Of a stretch of 64,000 nt of DNA, positions 48,806 through 58,848 are shown in pieces. The number at the start of each line of letters is the position of its first letter. Positions within the stretch are counted from its first letter, which is position 1. The stretch comes from Lytechinus pictus (taxonomy: Eukaryota > Echinodermata > Echinoidea > Temnopleuroida > Toxopneustidae): the NCBI RefSeq assembly GCF_037042905.1, contig NC_087257.1, forward strand, positions 23,946,001 through 24,010,000, read 5' to 3'. Made by a program: the position numbers and the translations under genes. The notes below the pieces were generated by a model that was not told the origin of the DNA, ran no database searches, and saw only the letters and a program-made list of their open reading frames with translations.

Positions 48806-49333
48806 GATTCAAGAACAGAGTAAGACCGTGTTTACACAGTGACTCGGCTCATGGGTTCAACACGTGAGACGTGCTTATCACCGCAATTTTATGCTGTGTA
48901 AATGCGATCAGTGTGATCCGCGAGTCGTGTCGAACACGACGTTTTTGATCCGCCAAAATCGTAGGTTTCAACCCGCGGGCCGAGTAAGACTCGCCTATTT
49001 TTTCAGTATAAACGCGATCACAGTCACCCTCTTTGCAGCGTTCGACCCTGCTTGAGGATTCAACACTCGAGCCGAGTCGTGTGTAAACACGGTACATGTT
49101 TTGACAATGCCCGTCAAAATTTAATAGCAAAGAAAGTTGGGAGGTCTTTGACTGATATTGGTGAACCGGAACAATATTGTCGTCCTAAGTTTCCGAGCTG
49201 ACGAAAAATCGCAAAGATGCCGTTTGTCGAGAATCATTTTATTCATCAATTTTCGACATCTTGAGACTTCTTTGTATTTGTTTTAATGACGGGCATTGGA
49301 CAAAACACTTTAACTGTTCTTGGATCTCCCGTG
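48806..49333. repeat. Palindromic MITE family C, copy 4, with a nested MITE
   Basis: Left end GATTCAAGAACAGAG at 48806; the body resumes at 49093 (ACATGTTTTGACAATGCCCG) and ends near 49333. Confidence 0.75.
48826..49092. mobile_element. Nested inverted-repeat MITE
   Basis: Ends CCGTGTTTACACA...GACTCGGCTC in both orientations, with TA next to each side. It splits family C copy 4. Confidence 0.8.
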
Positions 49334-49798
49334 TGTCGCTATGCCAAAACTCCCGAATAATGTTCCGTTGCCACTGAGTATATCACCGTATGAATATGTT
49401 ATACGATATATATTTGATTGAAATATTACTGTGACCATGTTCAGATTTCCTCACATTCTCGTATTCTACACATCACATACCCCATACTTCGGATTATATT
49501 TGAATGTACTGTATTTCATTGTCTCATGTGTGAAATAAAATAGAAAAATACTTATTGGAAACAATTCATATGTATTCTTTGTCAGCTGTCTAGTCGTGTT
49601 AAATTATCGTATAAAAGCAATTATGATATGAAGGAGATTGCGATGATAATAAAACATAACGACAATAATAGTAGTAAAGGTTGCTATAACAGCAACAATA
49701 ATTTTAGTAGTAATATTAGTGAAAGTTATAATAATGATAATAATAATATAGGGCAGTTGTATCACGCACATATCCACCTTGATAGGTGCTCCCATATA

Positions 49799-51459
49799 CA
49801 CTGTTGGTCATAAAGGTGGAATATTTTTTTTCACCAAATTTTCTCAGCGTAATTATTGCAACATGATTTGAATATGGCATTTATGGTTGCATGATAACCA
49901 CTTTACTTTATAATTCTGCCTTTTACACACGTTTGACAGTGATATTTTACAAGTTTATGTCCTAAGCGATGGATGTCATGAGCATAGAACAACACTGACG
50001 ACAATATACAGTAAATTAAAGGATCATGAGATATTTATTTTCAATCTCTCTCAGTTTTCCAGATGACTTTTTTTGTGATTTCATGGACAAATTTGCATCA
50101 AACTTGAGTCATTGTTCTTACTCAGTCACTAGTATCGGGTATGTCCACCCCTGGCACGAACCAGCGCATGCAGACGTCGTTACATGCTGTCCACTAGCTT
50201 GTTGATGACGTAAACAGGCATAGCGTCCCATTCTTCCCTCAGAGCATTTGCCAACTCCTGCAGATTTTGAGGAATGACCTCTCTGTCGTTGATGGCTCGG
50301 CCTAGGGCATCCCATGCATGCTCTATGGGGTTCATATCCGGCGAACAAGCTGGCCATGGCAACTGTACGACGCCCTCTGCCTCCAGGAATTCCTTTACTG
50401 CAGCGGCCCTTTGCGGTCTAGCGTTGTCATCCTGCAGTCGGAAACTGTGCCCATACACTCGTCTTGCATATGGAAGACAGTGGAACTCCGAGATATCCCT
50501 GTAGGCGGCGGCGTTGACGTTTCCGTCCGGAACCACCATTGGCGTTTTCCCTCCATAATGGATGCCGGCCCATATCACCACTGAGCCGCCTCCGACTTGA
50601 GTCGTCTCGTGGATACATTCATCACAAAGGTTTTCCCCGGCTAATCGACGAACTCGTTGTCTCCCATCCTTTCGGTCAAGGATGAACCGGCTCTCGTCCG
50701 TGAAGACCACATGTTGCCAATGTCCTGGATGAAGCCTTCTGTGCTCCCTAGCCCAAAGAAGACGAGCTACTCTGAGGTGAACAGACAGGCGTGGACATTT
50801 GGTCAACCGTCGTGCTCGGTAACCATGTTGGAGCAATCTGCGATTAACGGTTGACCGGGAAACGTTGATCCCATGATATCTCCTCCACAAGCGACGGAGA
50901 TGGCTCGTGGGCAATTTCCGGTTTCTGCGGCTGAAATTCAACAGTTGGCGATCATCTCTTCTTGTGGTCAATCTGGGACGTCCTGGAGATTTCCGTGGCC
51001 GCACATTCCCCGCCTCACGTTGACGTTTCAGGATCTTAGAGACTGCACTCTGTGATATCCCTAGGACTTCTGCGGTATCAGTCTGCTTGTAGCCCTCCTG
51101 TCGCAGTGCTACCACTCTCTCGCGTGTTGCTGTTGCCGTTGGACCAGGCATAGTCCAGGGAACGTCTCTACCGATTTTTATTTCAAACGGTACAAGGAAC
51201 TCGAAAAAATGCAACCTTCTTATACACAGTGCTAAATCAGGGAAAGGGACAGAATATCATATGCATAGGCTTTTATAGTCTACAACAAAATAATTTATTA
51301 CGTAATCCAAATTTCTCATGTTATAATGTCACCTGTGTAATGGGGAAACATTATGTAATCACTCAATTACCATTTTGTCTACGCGTAGCCTTTCAAATAC
51401 CAACAAAACTGTCGATTTTTATTCAAAAATATTTTATTCCACCTTTATGACCAACAGTG
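49799..51459 (-). mobile_element. Complete Tc1/mariner-type DNA transposon
   Basis: A 1661-bp element flanked on both sides by TA (49797-49798 and 51460-51461), the Tc1/mariner target duplication. The terminal inverted repeats match perfectly over at least the first 25 bases, starting CACTGTTGGTCATAAAGGTG. The single gene is on the - strand and looks intact, so this may be a recently active copy. Confidence 0.95.
50180..51151 (-). CDS. Tc1-like transposase, DD34E, apparently intact
   Basis: 323 residues from the ATG at 51149-51151 to TAA at 50180-50182. The reading frame opens 21 codons further upstream, but MPGPTATATRERVVAL is the usual family-type start. The N-terminal part holds two helix-turn-helix units: GYKQTDTAEVLGISQSAVSK, then a second around NVSRSTVNRRL. 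They are separated by the GRPR AT-hook-like motif, here SPGRPRL, which binds the terminal repeats. The catalytic core shows VFTDESRF (first Asp), LQDDNARPQ (second Asp) and SPDMNPIEHAWD (Glu), with 34 residues between the second Asp and the Glu, which is the Tc1 spacing. No frameshift or stop is seen, and length is normal for Tc1. The enzyme cuts and pastes the element into TA sites. Confidence 0.95.
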   Translation of the reverse strand: MPGPTATATRERVVALRQEGYKQTDTAEVLGISQSAVSKILKRQREAGNVRPRKSPGRPRLTTRRDDRQLLNFSRRNRKLPTSHLRRLWRRYHGINVSRSTVNRRLLQHGYRARRLTKCPRLSVHLRVARLLWAREHRRLHPGHWQHVVFTDESRFILDRKDGRQRVRRLAGENLCDECIHETTQVGGGSVVIWAGIHYGGKTPMVVPDGNVNAAAYRDISEFHCLPYARRVYGHSFRLQDDNARPQRAAAVKEFLEAEGVVQLPWPACSPDMNPIEHAWDALGRAINDREVIPQNLQELANALREEWDAMPVYVINKLVDSM

Positions 51460-51461
51460 TA

Positions 51462-52330
51462 TAAAACTGATAACACTAAAAGAATTGGCCTATAAATAAT
51501 TGGTGATAATAGTAATGATGATAACAATAATTGTAGTCCTATATTTACGCTAAGTATACAGTCAAATACAAATCATTATCCATGATTGGTTGTTATATTG
51601 TTCATATACTTGACCATATAGACTTACATTTACCTTCAACTGTAGAACTGGTTATATTTTTAATATTACAGGTCCATGGAACAATTTATGTAACCAAACC
51701 GTGGACCAGCTTTTAAAACTGTAATGATTTCAAAAATCAGCCAAGAAGAAAAAGGAGGAACAAATAACTGGAACATAATCCAAACTTTAATTTACCCCCG
51801 GGAATTTACCACGGTTTGGACAAAAACACATTTGGCACTAAAAATGAACTGAAGGGATAATGATTTCATCCGAATATGAACATATGTTATTTTATCTGCA
51901 ATAAACAAACGAATTATGGATCAATAATAAACAGTACTATATGTAGGCCTACTATCTTATAGACAATGAATTCATTCACATGCGTGCCGACTAGAGCTGT
52001 GCAAATCGTTAGTGTGCATTTGTTATAGCTCTGGTATTCTTGTTATAACCTTGATAAGAATTATAATTATTGATTCAGATTTACATTTTGCATTATAGAT
52101 CAATGCTCGGTGAGTGTAGGCCATTCATGAAGGGGATACCACCTTTTAACTAGTTCACAGTCCTTGTTTGCAGCCATTATTTCAGTAGAGTCCTCGTCAT
52201 TAAAACTAATCTGGGTTACGAACGATCGACCAAACGAGGATTCACTCATTATACGCGGCGGGTTTCGCGGTCAATTTCTTGAGAGCCATTTCGGGATTCT
52301 GGACCAACTGCAAGGCATAACGAATCCCAG
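51462..52330. other. Intergenic; presumed promoter region of the cystine-knot factor gene
   Basis: No gene seen. The 5' UTR probably starts in the last 200 bases. Confidence 0.4.
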
Positions 52331-52350
52331 CTAACTGGTCAGGCCAGACC

Positions 52351-52602
52351 ATGAACCGGTTGGCAAGTCTCCTGGGCATCATTGTGACCGTCTTCGTACT
52401 CGTACCGGTACAAGGCCACATATCATTCCAGTACTGCAGGCCGAAGTGCCCAGAGTGTCCACAGGCGGGTCTTATCCCCTTGGAGGATTGGCAACTGAGA
52501 GAGATCCAGAATGCCCAGAAGAGGGTCGCCGCTCTCAAGACCAACCGCAGCATGACTTATAGCAACACCAGGCCCATTGTTTCAGGCTTTACAACCAGTC
52601 AG
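52351..52602 (+). CDS. Cystine-knot factor exon 1: signal peptide and propeptide start
   Basis: Encodes 84 residues and ends ACCAGTCAG|GTAGGG in phase 0. Residues 1-22 are a textbook signal peptide (a hydrophobic core rich in Ile, Val and Leu, ending PVQG). Directly after it come Cys29, Cys33 and Cys36 in a C-x3-C-x2-C cluster with prolines, then a likely helix around residues 45-65. N65-R-S is a sequon. Nothing in this exon alone identifies the family. A weak likeness to activin-type prodomain starts (a Cys-Pro cluster followed by a helix) is noted as a finding. Confidence 0.7.
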
Positions 52603-53101
52603 GTAGGGAGTGCAATGATGCCCTTTCATAAATGCAGTCATCTGTACCGCGGTATTATTTGCCGGTTACCATACGGGTATCAGGATCTATGAATATTAAC
52701 CTACCCTTTTTCCCAAACTGCTATAAAATTATCAAGGGCTCGATCTGCACGTTCAATATAAGATATTAAGAAAACGTTGCCATGCCTCTGTCCACCGCTT
52801 GCCAACGAAGTTGTTTCACCCACATTTTACTTCGAAATATCCACTTTTATACACTAAAATGCTTCTAGGTTACCCTTATATGCAGGGGCGGAAATCTCTC
52901 CCAAAAGTTAGGGGGGACACAGGGGCGGATCCAGCCTTCGCCAATAGGGGGGGGGCGGAAATTAGTTTCAGCCATATTTTCCCCGATCGGCAGCTCGAAG
53001 ATAATTTGTGTTTGTTTCTTTGAAGGAATAGTCCTCATTAGTCACTTCCTAGCTTCATTCTTATAAATTCATATATAATATAATAATCCTTATTTATATG
53101 A

Positions 53102-54905
53102 TGCGAGCGCGAAGCGCGAGCTAATTTTTTGGATTTTTTTCCCCCCTAAAATTTTAACATTCTGGGCAATGTTTGTTATCCTAAAAAAATGTGTATGCAA
53201 CTTAATAATTACTACAAACGCAAAGCGCGAGCAGAAATGAACTGATGGAAAAGATACCTGTTAAAGACTACGTGCAGTTAGCGTTTAACAATCAAATATT
53301 GCGAGCGCGAAGCGCGAGCTGATTTTTTTTGACATTTTCACCTAAAGAATGGAAATTCTAAGCACTTTTTGTAACTCAAGCAGAATAGGTATATAAGTAG
53401 ACAGTTGATGCGAGCGCAAAGCGCGGGCGGAAAATTTCGAGATTTAGTCCTATAATATTTACTGAACGAGACACTCTATTCATGTTTTGTAAATCATGAA
53501 AAGGATGAGTATTAATAATGCGAGCGCAAAGCGCGAGCAGAAAATTTTTATATACGTTTTGAACAGGTACCTGTTAATGACTGCTTGAACTTAGCCATGA
53601 AGGCGTTACATATTTCAACAATTAAAAAAATGCGAGCGCGAGCTGAAAAATTTAGAAAATTTCTAAAGAAAGAATGAAAAATTTTAATCAATTTTTGTAA
53701 TCGTGAACTGGATAGCTATATAATTCAACAATTGATGCGAGCGCGAAGCGCGAGCAGAAAAAAAATATCGAGATTTAGACCTAAAAATGGGCCACTCTGT
53801 TCATGTTTTGTAAACAGCCATAGGCTGATCGAGGGCTTTTTACCGTGTTTAAATAAAATAAATCAATCAAAATCAATGTTTTGTAAATCATGAAAAGGAT
53901 GAGTAATAGGGGGTCTTCCTACATTAATAATGCGAGCACAAAGCGCGAGCAGAAAAATTTTGATATTGTGATCTGAAACTGGATACTGATTTAAATAGAG
54001 AACAAGTTGAGTATTTGAATAAACATGCGCGCGCGTGTTTCATATTTAGACCTAGAATCTAGGCATTCTAAATACATCTTAAATCATGAAAATCATGAAA
54101 CTTTGATATTCCGATCTGAAAAATAAGTCAATTAAAGCTTTATATTTCAAGCACTTTGTAGGAAAATTGTAAGGTGGATATGGATCGCACTTAAAAAAAA
54201 GAGCTAAAATTTTCATTATTATTATATTTGAGTTTTGACATAGGACCGGGACATCCTTACGACATGTCATGAAAATGATGACTATCTTCCTATTCCTCTT
54301 GCTAAGTGCGAGATGAAACAAAAGGGACAATTTAATTATTAGATTAATATCATATTTATTAATGCTTGCAGGGCGCGAAATCTGATGATATTATGGCATA
54401 AAAACTGGACATTTCACTATTGTAATTATGAATAGAATGAATCAGTTAATGTATTTTTAACCATTAATGCGAGCGCAAATCGCGAGCTAAAATTTTTGAT
54501 AACTGTCATGAAAAGGGAATTTTAAGTAGTTTGTTGTATAATCAATATTGAAACATACATAACTTGCCAATCAAAATGCCAGCGTGCAGCGCTAGCTGAT
54601 ACGTCTTGACAATCAGACCCGAAAAGGGAAATTTTGAAAACTTTATGAAATACACGAAAATAATAGGTACCTGATAAATAAAAATGTGTGAGCACGCAGC
54701 GCAAGCAGCAAATGTTGATATAATTATTCAGACCATAAAACTGACATTTTTACAGAACACTTTTTAAAAATCAATTCGTAGATCACACAAAATAATGAAA
54801 GTTCGATTTCCGAGGTGAAATATGTTTTGTATATTGACTTCCAAACTTGATATCTGAGCTCCATAGATATGTAAATCACCTAACAGGCAATGCGAGCGTA
54901 AATTT
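53102..54905 (+). repeat. Tandem array of about 110-bp units with conserved GC-rich word
   Basis: Cores at about 53102, 53216, 53302, 53410, 53520, 53632, 53737 and 53932, with weaker ones at 54025, 54306, 54469, 54573, 54686 and 54890. The AT-rich remainder shares AAATTTTGATAT, GACCTGAAAA and ATCATGAAAAGGATGAGTA words. Confidence 0.85.
53815..53875 (+). mobile_element. 61-bp LINE 3' tail with 12-bp target duplication
   Basis: Flanked by ATGTTTTGTAAA (53803-53814, 53876-53887). The sequence CAGCCATAGGCTGATCGAGG plus an AATA/AATC-rich tail is the same 3' end as 6932-7251. Confidence 0.85.
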
Positions 54906-55500
54906 TATATAGTGGCACGAAAGATTATTTTTATTTTCCAAGTCTTCCCCTCATCTTATTTTATGCACTCGTCGTCCTTCTCTTCTTTTTCTCCTTTCTT
55001 TTCCCTCCTTTTTTCCTTTTTCATTCTTTCTTTCCCTATTTTTCTTTTTTTTGTTCCGCCAATAGGGGGGGGGGGGCTCGGCTCCCCTGGATCCGCCTAT
55101 GGGGACAAGGGGCGGGAAAATTTGACAAGCAAAAAAAAAGGTTATCATCCCAAAAGTACGGTCCCAACTCTCGTCACGTCCCAAGTCTCGTCCCAACTCG
55201 TCCCAAAATACATGTTTTATTACGATTTAGAATGATATATTTCTTACCATGAAAGACAAAAAATAGTAGGGGGGACATTTGATATTGTGTCCCCCCTATT
55301 ATTTTGAGTAGGGGGGACACGTCCCCCCTGTCCCCCCTGGGATTTCCGCCCATGCTAACATGCATGAATTAAACTCACCCGTTATGCTTTTACGAGGTTA
55401 AAAAAAAATTCTGGAGTGCGAAAATACAGATTTGCAGATAATACTTATATTTTTTATGTTATATTTATATGTAATTTTATCTTTGATTATTTTCTAACAG

Positions 55501-55716
55501 AAGGAACAAATGAGGGAATTATTCGGCCAATACTTCAGCAGAGACAAAACATCAGTTGACGAAGACTTCATGTTGTTTGACGAAACTAACCCAAGTAGTC
55601 GACGGCGAAAGCGCGACCCCGATGATCACCTGACTCGGGTCTGTCCGGTTATCCGAACTCCGAATGTTCTTGTGACAGTCTATGATGCGGATGGCAACGT
55701 CTTACAAGTGATTCAG
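55501..55716 (+). CDS. Cystine-knot factor exon 2: furin site and first half of mature domain
   Basis: Acceptor TTTCTAACAG|AAG; donor ATTCAG|GTGAGC; 72 codons, phase 0 at both ends. The exon carries the acidic propeptide end, then RRRKR at residues 118-122 followed by DPDD, a strong proprotein-convertase site. The mature part opens with VCPVIRT (Cys132), then VTVYDADGNVLQVIQ. The latter matches the neurotrophin/Spatzle pattern of a hairpin followed by an aliphatic strand (inference from pattern). Confidence 0.75.
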
Positions 55717-56262
55717 GTGAGCTTTCAGATTTCAGTTTTCCATACAATAATGCAAATTGAAAGGAAACAATATGTAAATATCATAGTTGATATAGTTTGA
55801 AGTTTATGTAGAATATCTTCCTAAAACATTTCAATAAATTAAATAACAGTGTACTAAAAAATGTTTAGGCATAGCCATATAACAGTTAATAAAGCCTTTT
55901 CTCTGTATTTGTTTTTCATCATAAGCATAGTTTGGTAGTAGGGTCGTCGATCAATGTTTTAGATGGGGGGGGGGGGTGAAAAAGAAAAATTCCGTAATTG
56001 TCAGTGCGCTCTGCGCACGAAATTATCATAGGCCCTACCGAACTTTGCGCCGTCAAGTTAACACTTGCGTTTATGTCATGTTAAATTATTGCATATAAAT
56101 TTCCACTGCATTTTGAGACATATATTTGCATATATAGGCCTATTCGTGTCAGTTTTGGTAATGCTATACCGTCAGACAAGACATGATTACTCGATGATTA
56201 GAAGACCATTTTTTTAGTCTCCGTTAAAAGAAAAACATGTTATTTTTCTTGATGTATCTCAG
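55717..56262 (+). other. Intron 2 of the cystine-knot factor gene
   Basis: 546 nt, GTGAGC to TATCTCAG. Contains a G run near 55964 and the hairpin-like GTGCGCTCTGCGCAC. Confidence 0.7.
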
Positions 56263-56463
56263 GCCAATGGTCATACACAACCGATGTTCCGTGAGATTTG
56301 TGCAAGCCCTCTCTCACCGCATACAATCGATGCTTCATGTATGTCGGCTGTACGGTTTGCTTACATGGTGGGCTTCCACGTTGACTTGAACAACCAACCA
56401 ACGCATATCCAAGCTTATCGTATTCAGATCGAGTCCTGTACCTCGGTCATGTCAACGGGATGA
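56263..56463 (+). CDS. Cystine-knot factor exon 3: second half of mature domain
   Basis: Acceptor GATGTATCTCAG|GCC; stop TGA at 56461-56463; 66 codons. Cys169 (FREIC) corresponds to the second knot cysteine of neurotrophins. Cys182 (DASC) followed by the strand FAYMVGFHV fits the fourth. Cys215 (RIQIESC) fits the fifth, in the place of the vertebrate FIRIDTSC motif. The third and sixth cysteines have no counterpart. The product ends seven residues after Cys215. Confidence 0.72.
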   Translation, partial: ANGHTQPMFREICASPLSPHTIDASCMSAVRFAYMVGFHVDLNNQPTHIQAYRIQIESCTSVMSTG

Positions 56464-56544
56464 CCAAGGTTTACATAAGAAATATGGACCAGACACAAAA
56501 TATGAATAAAGTCCGACAGGCAGTGAAAAATAAACAATTAACAT

Positions 56545-56635
56545 ATTTATTTATTTATCAATTACTTAATTAATTAATTTATTTATCTATTTATTTAATT
56601 ATTTATTCATTTATTTATTTATCAAGACCTACATT
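56545..56635 (+). repeat. TTTA tetranucleotide microsatellite
   Basis: Imperfect ATTTATTT units just after the cystine-knot factor gene. Confidence 0.9.
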
Positions 56636-56694
56636 ATTTCGCTAGGATCAGGATCACTTTCATCCTGGTCTTGATATTGCGAAGAAAAACACAT

Positions 56695-56945
56695 AGGAAG
56701 AAAGAAAGAAAGAAAGAAAGGGAGGAAGAAAGAAAAAAAAAAGAAAGAGAGAAAGAAAGAAAAGAAAAAAAAAGAAAGAAAGAAAGAGAGAAAAGGGAGA
56801 AAGAAAGAAAAAAGACAGGAAGAAAGAAAGAAAGAAAACGAAAAAAGGAGAGGAAATGAAAGAAAGAGAAAAATGAGGAAAGATTATTAAAACAAGAAAA
56901 GAAAATAAAGAAAGTAAACAAACAATAAAGAAAAAACACAGAAAA
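56695..56945 (+). repeat. Polypurine GAAA tract
   Basis: About 250 nt, almost all A or G on the + strand, built on GAAA and GAAAGAAA units. Confidence 0.95.
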
Positions 56946-57367
56946 ACACTCGAGAGGAGGTGTTTAATGCTGCAAAAACTGACCAAATAGTCGCAGTCGA
57001 TTCAGGAAGGCAGAACAGGCCATGTAACCCACTCCCTGGAATCACGGATTTTTGTTGTTCTTGTCTTATATATAGATGTATATTTTTCATCAATGATGAT
57101 TCATTTTGTATTTAATTTTACTCTCAAAAACTGTTCCTTGTCATGATTACTTCCCTCTCTTGTGAAGTATCATTCGGCATCTTTTTTATCTACTTGCGTG
57201 AAATGTGGGATACCTATTCTTAATTAGTTATGCTTAATAGTATTGTTAGGGTAGTCGTTGTTACTGCTATATGTTTTTTGTCTCTTTTTTTAAAGACCTA
57301 TTATGTATATTGTAGACGTTATTAGACATCGTTAATGTGATTTTAATTTATACAATTGTGCAGACAT

Positions 57368-58848
57368 CAGGGGCCCGTCTTACAAAGAGTGTCGATTGAT
57401 CCAATCAAACACAATTATGGAAAGCCAGCAACGTCAACATCTAAAATGCATGGGTTCAAATTTATTTTTTTAGATATCATGTATATACCTAAATTCATCG
57501 TTTTCTTGAAAGTTTGGTGTACTTCTCTTTGTTGTACAAAGGACATTGAGCAAATTTCCTGGAGAAAAACTATGACATGGATGGATTTCCATAATCATAG
57601 TTGAGGTTGTTTGGATCAATAGTCCCGACCTTTCGTTGGAGAACGCGAACGCTTATTTACGACGTTAGTTGATTTTGGAAGAGACTTTTGGGCCCGTCGT
57701 CATGGTCGTAAAACTCTGCCCTGCAATGCAAATTGTGTGACATGAGATTTTTTTTCGTTTCGCATCTGCAACGGAAACATTCATTATGCGTTTCGTGTGC
57801 AAAATTATGGTTGCTACTATGGTAACAGCGATATATCCGATCTAGGACGACTTTCCAACGCCACATTTGGTTCCTCCCAGAGCTCGAAAGGCCGCCCGGG
57901 GGGCCCACTTCCATTGATCGAAGAGTGGATACCAGGCGCGACCACACGTAAAAAGGGAAAGAGTGGGCAAGTACGTTACGTATAGGCCTATGTAACGTTA
58001 TAAGGGTGTCAAAAACCATGTTTAAAATACTGAAAAGGAGGATATGTTTTCAATACTTCGTAGGGTTTCACAAGCTAAATACTTGTTAAGAGATGCATTT
58101 TCATAATCTGGAAAAGCCTTGCTTACCTTGTTTAGGGTGCTTTTCGAAACCGCATGGTCGTGCCTGGTATCCACTCATCAATGGAAGTGGTCCCCCGGGA
58201 ATTCGAATCTATAATCCCCATTTCTGGGGAAAATAAAACATAATGCCCATTACATTGTGTGCTAGAGGCATATCGTTTGTGTAGGAGTAAACAAAAGAAA
58301 AAACGTCAGACGTATACACGATGTGTACATAATCAACGCATGCGAAATGGTTTCGGCTGGAGAGGTGATTTGACCCATGGAATCAATTGCCAGAGATCCA
58401 CCAATAATCCACATTAAATGCAATATCGATTCGATGGACTGTAATGATCTATATCTAAGCCTTAATTCAGTAAATTTTTCCTCACTCAATATGTAGTCGA
58501 TTTGTTTGAAAAACCACTTTCTTATCCATGTCATAATCTATTGTAGGTCCTGCATTTCGAATATCTCCAGCCATCAGTCGTAATGTACATGCATGTATGG
58601 TGCGGATGTCGCGGGAAATAATTTTGCACACGAAAAGCAGATCTGTAGGGCCTGTAACACAAAGCTTAGCATTGATTGTAGAGCAGTTTTCTAAGTTTGA
58701 TTTTATTGACTATAATGTACAATCAATCTTAAAAATCAAGTGTATGATTAAGCGTTAACTTTTGTGTTAGGGGACCCTAATATTAGCGTCCGTGAGGATT
58801 GCGAAAGGTGGCTAGTAACACTTTGTAAGACGGGCCCTAAAGCCCCTG
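57368..58848. mobile_element. Composite inverted-repeat region with hAT-like ends
   Basis: Starts CAGGGGCCCGTCTTACAAAG and ends with its inverted form (CTTTGTAAGACGGGCCC, then CCCCTG). No matching 8-bp duplication. Inside lie a second inverted repeat (57896-57951 against 58155-58200, sharing CACTTCCATTGAT and GTGGATACCAGGC) and a small one at 58643-58790. Confidence 0.55.

Larger units (their letters stand above)
52920..55099. mobile_element. Inner hAT-like element with a periodic GCGAGCGCGAAG array
   Basis: Starts CAGGGGCGGATCCAG and ends CTGGATCCGCCTA. Flanks GGGGGACA and TGGGGACA match at 7 of 8 positions. G runs lie just inside both ends. The middle is a diverged tandem array of about 110-bp units, each headed by the word GCGAGCGCGAAGCGCGAGC. 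Confidence 0.75.
52883..55354. mobile_element. Outer hAT-like element in intron 1 of the cystine-knot factor gene
   Basis: Ends CAGGGGCGGAAATC and (inverted) CATGGGCGGAAATC. Flanks CTTATATG and CTAACATG match at 6 of 8 positions. It contains runs of GGGGGGACA and the inner element. Confidence 0.65.
52351..56463 (+). other. Gene span: secreted neurotrophin/Spatzle-like cystine-knot factor (3 coding exons)
   Basis: Three exons, 52351-52602, 55501-55716 and 56263-56463, join in phase 0 at both introns. They give 222 residues: signal peptide, propeptide, the basic furin-type site RRRKR (residues 118-122) and a 100-residue C-terminal domain. This is the architecture of neurotrophins and of Spatzle, the ligands of Trk and Toll-type receptors respectively (family knowledge). 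Which receptor type applies here cannot be told. Intron 1 hosts nested hAT-like elements with a periodic array. AATAAA occurs in the AT-rich sequence about 45 nt after the stop. Confidence 0.7.

Noticed and set aside
50274..51055. Several + strand frames of 60-88 codons
   Set aside because: Shadows of the Tc1-like transposase gene.
53102..54905. CRISPR-like look: short conserved word separated by spacers of similar length
   Set aside because: The spacers are related to each other, the word sits in a transposable element of a eukaryotic intron, and no cas gene is present. It is a diverged tandem array.
55588..56463. Interleukin-17-like or TGF-beta-like mature domain
   Set aside because: The paired cysteine patterns of those families are absent, while the order VCP, a DADG-type hairpin, EIC, SC, RIQIESC fits neurotrophin/Spatzle better.
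56634..56986. Phe/Ser/Leu-rich frames of about 100 codons on the - strand
   Set aside because: Direct translation of the GAAA polypurine tract.
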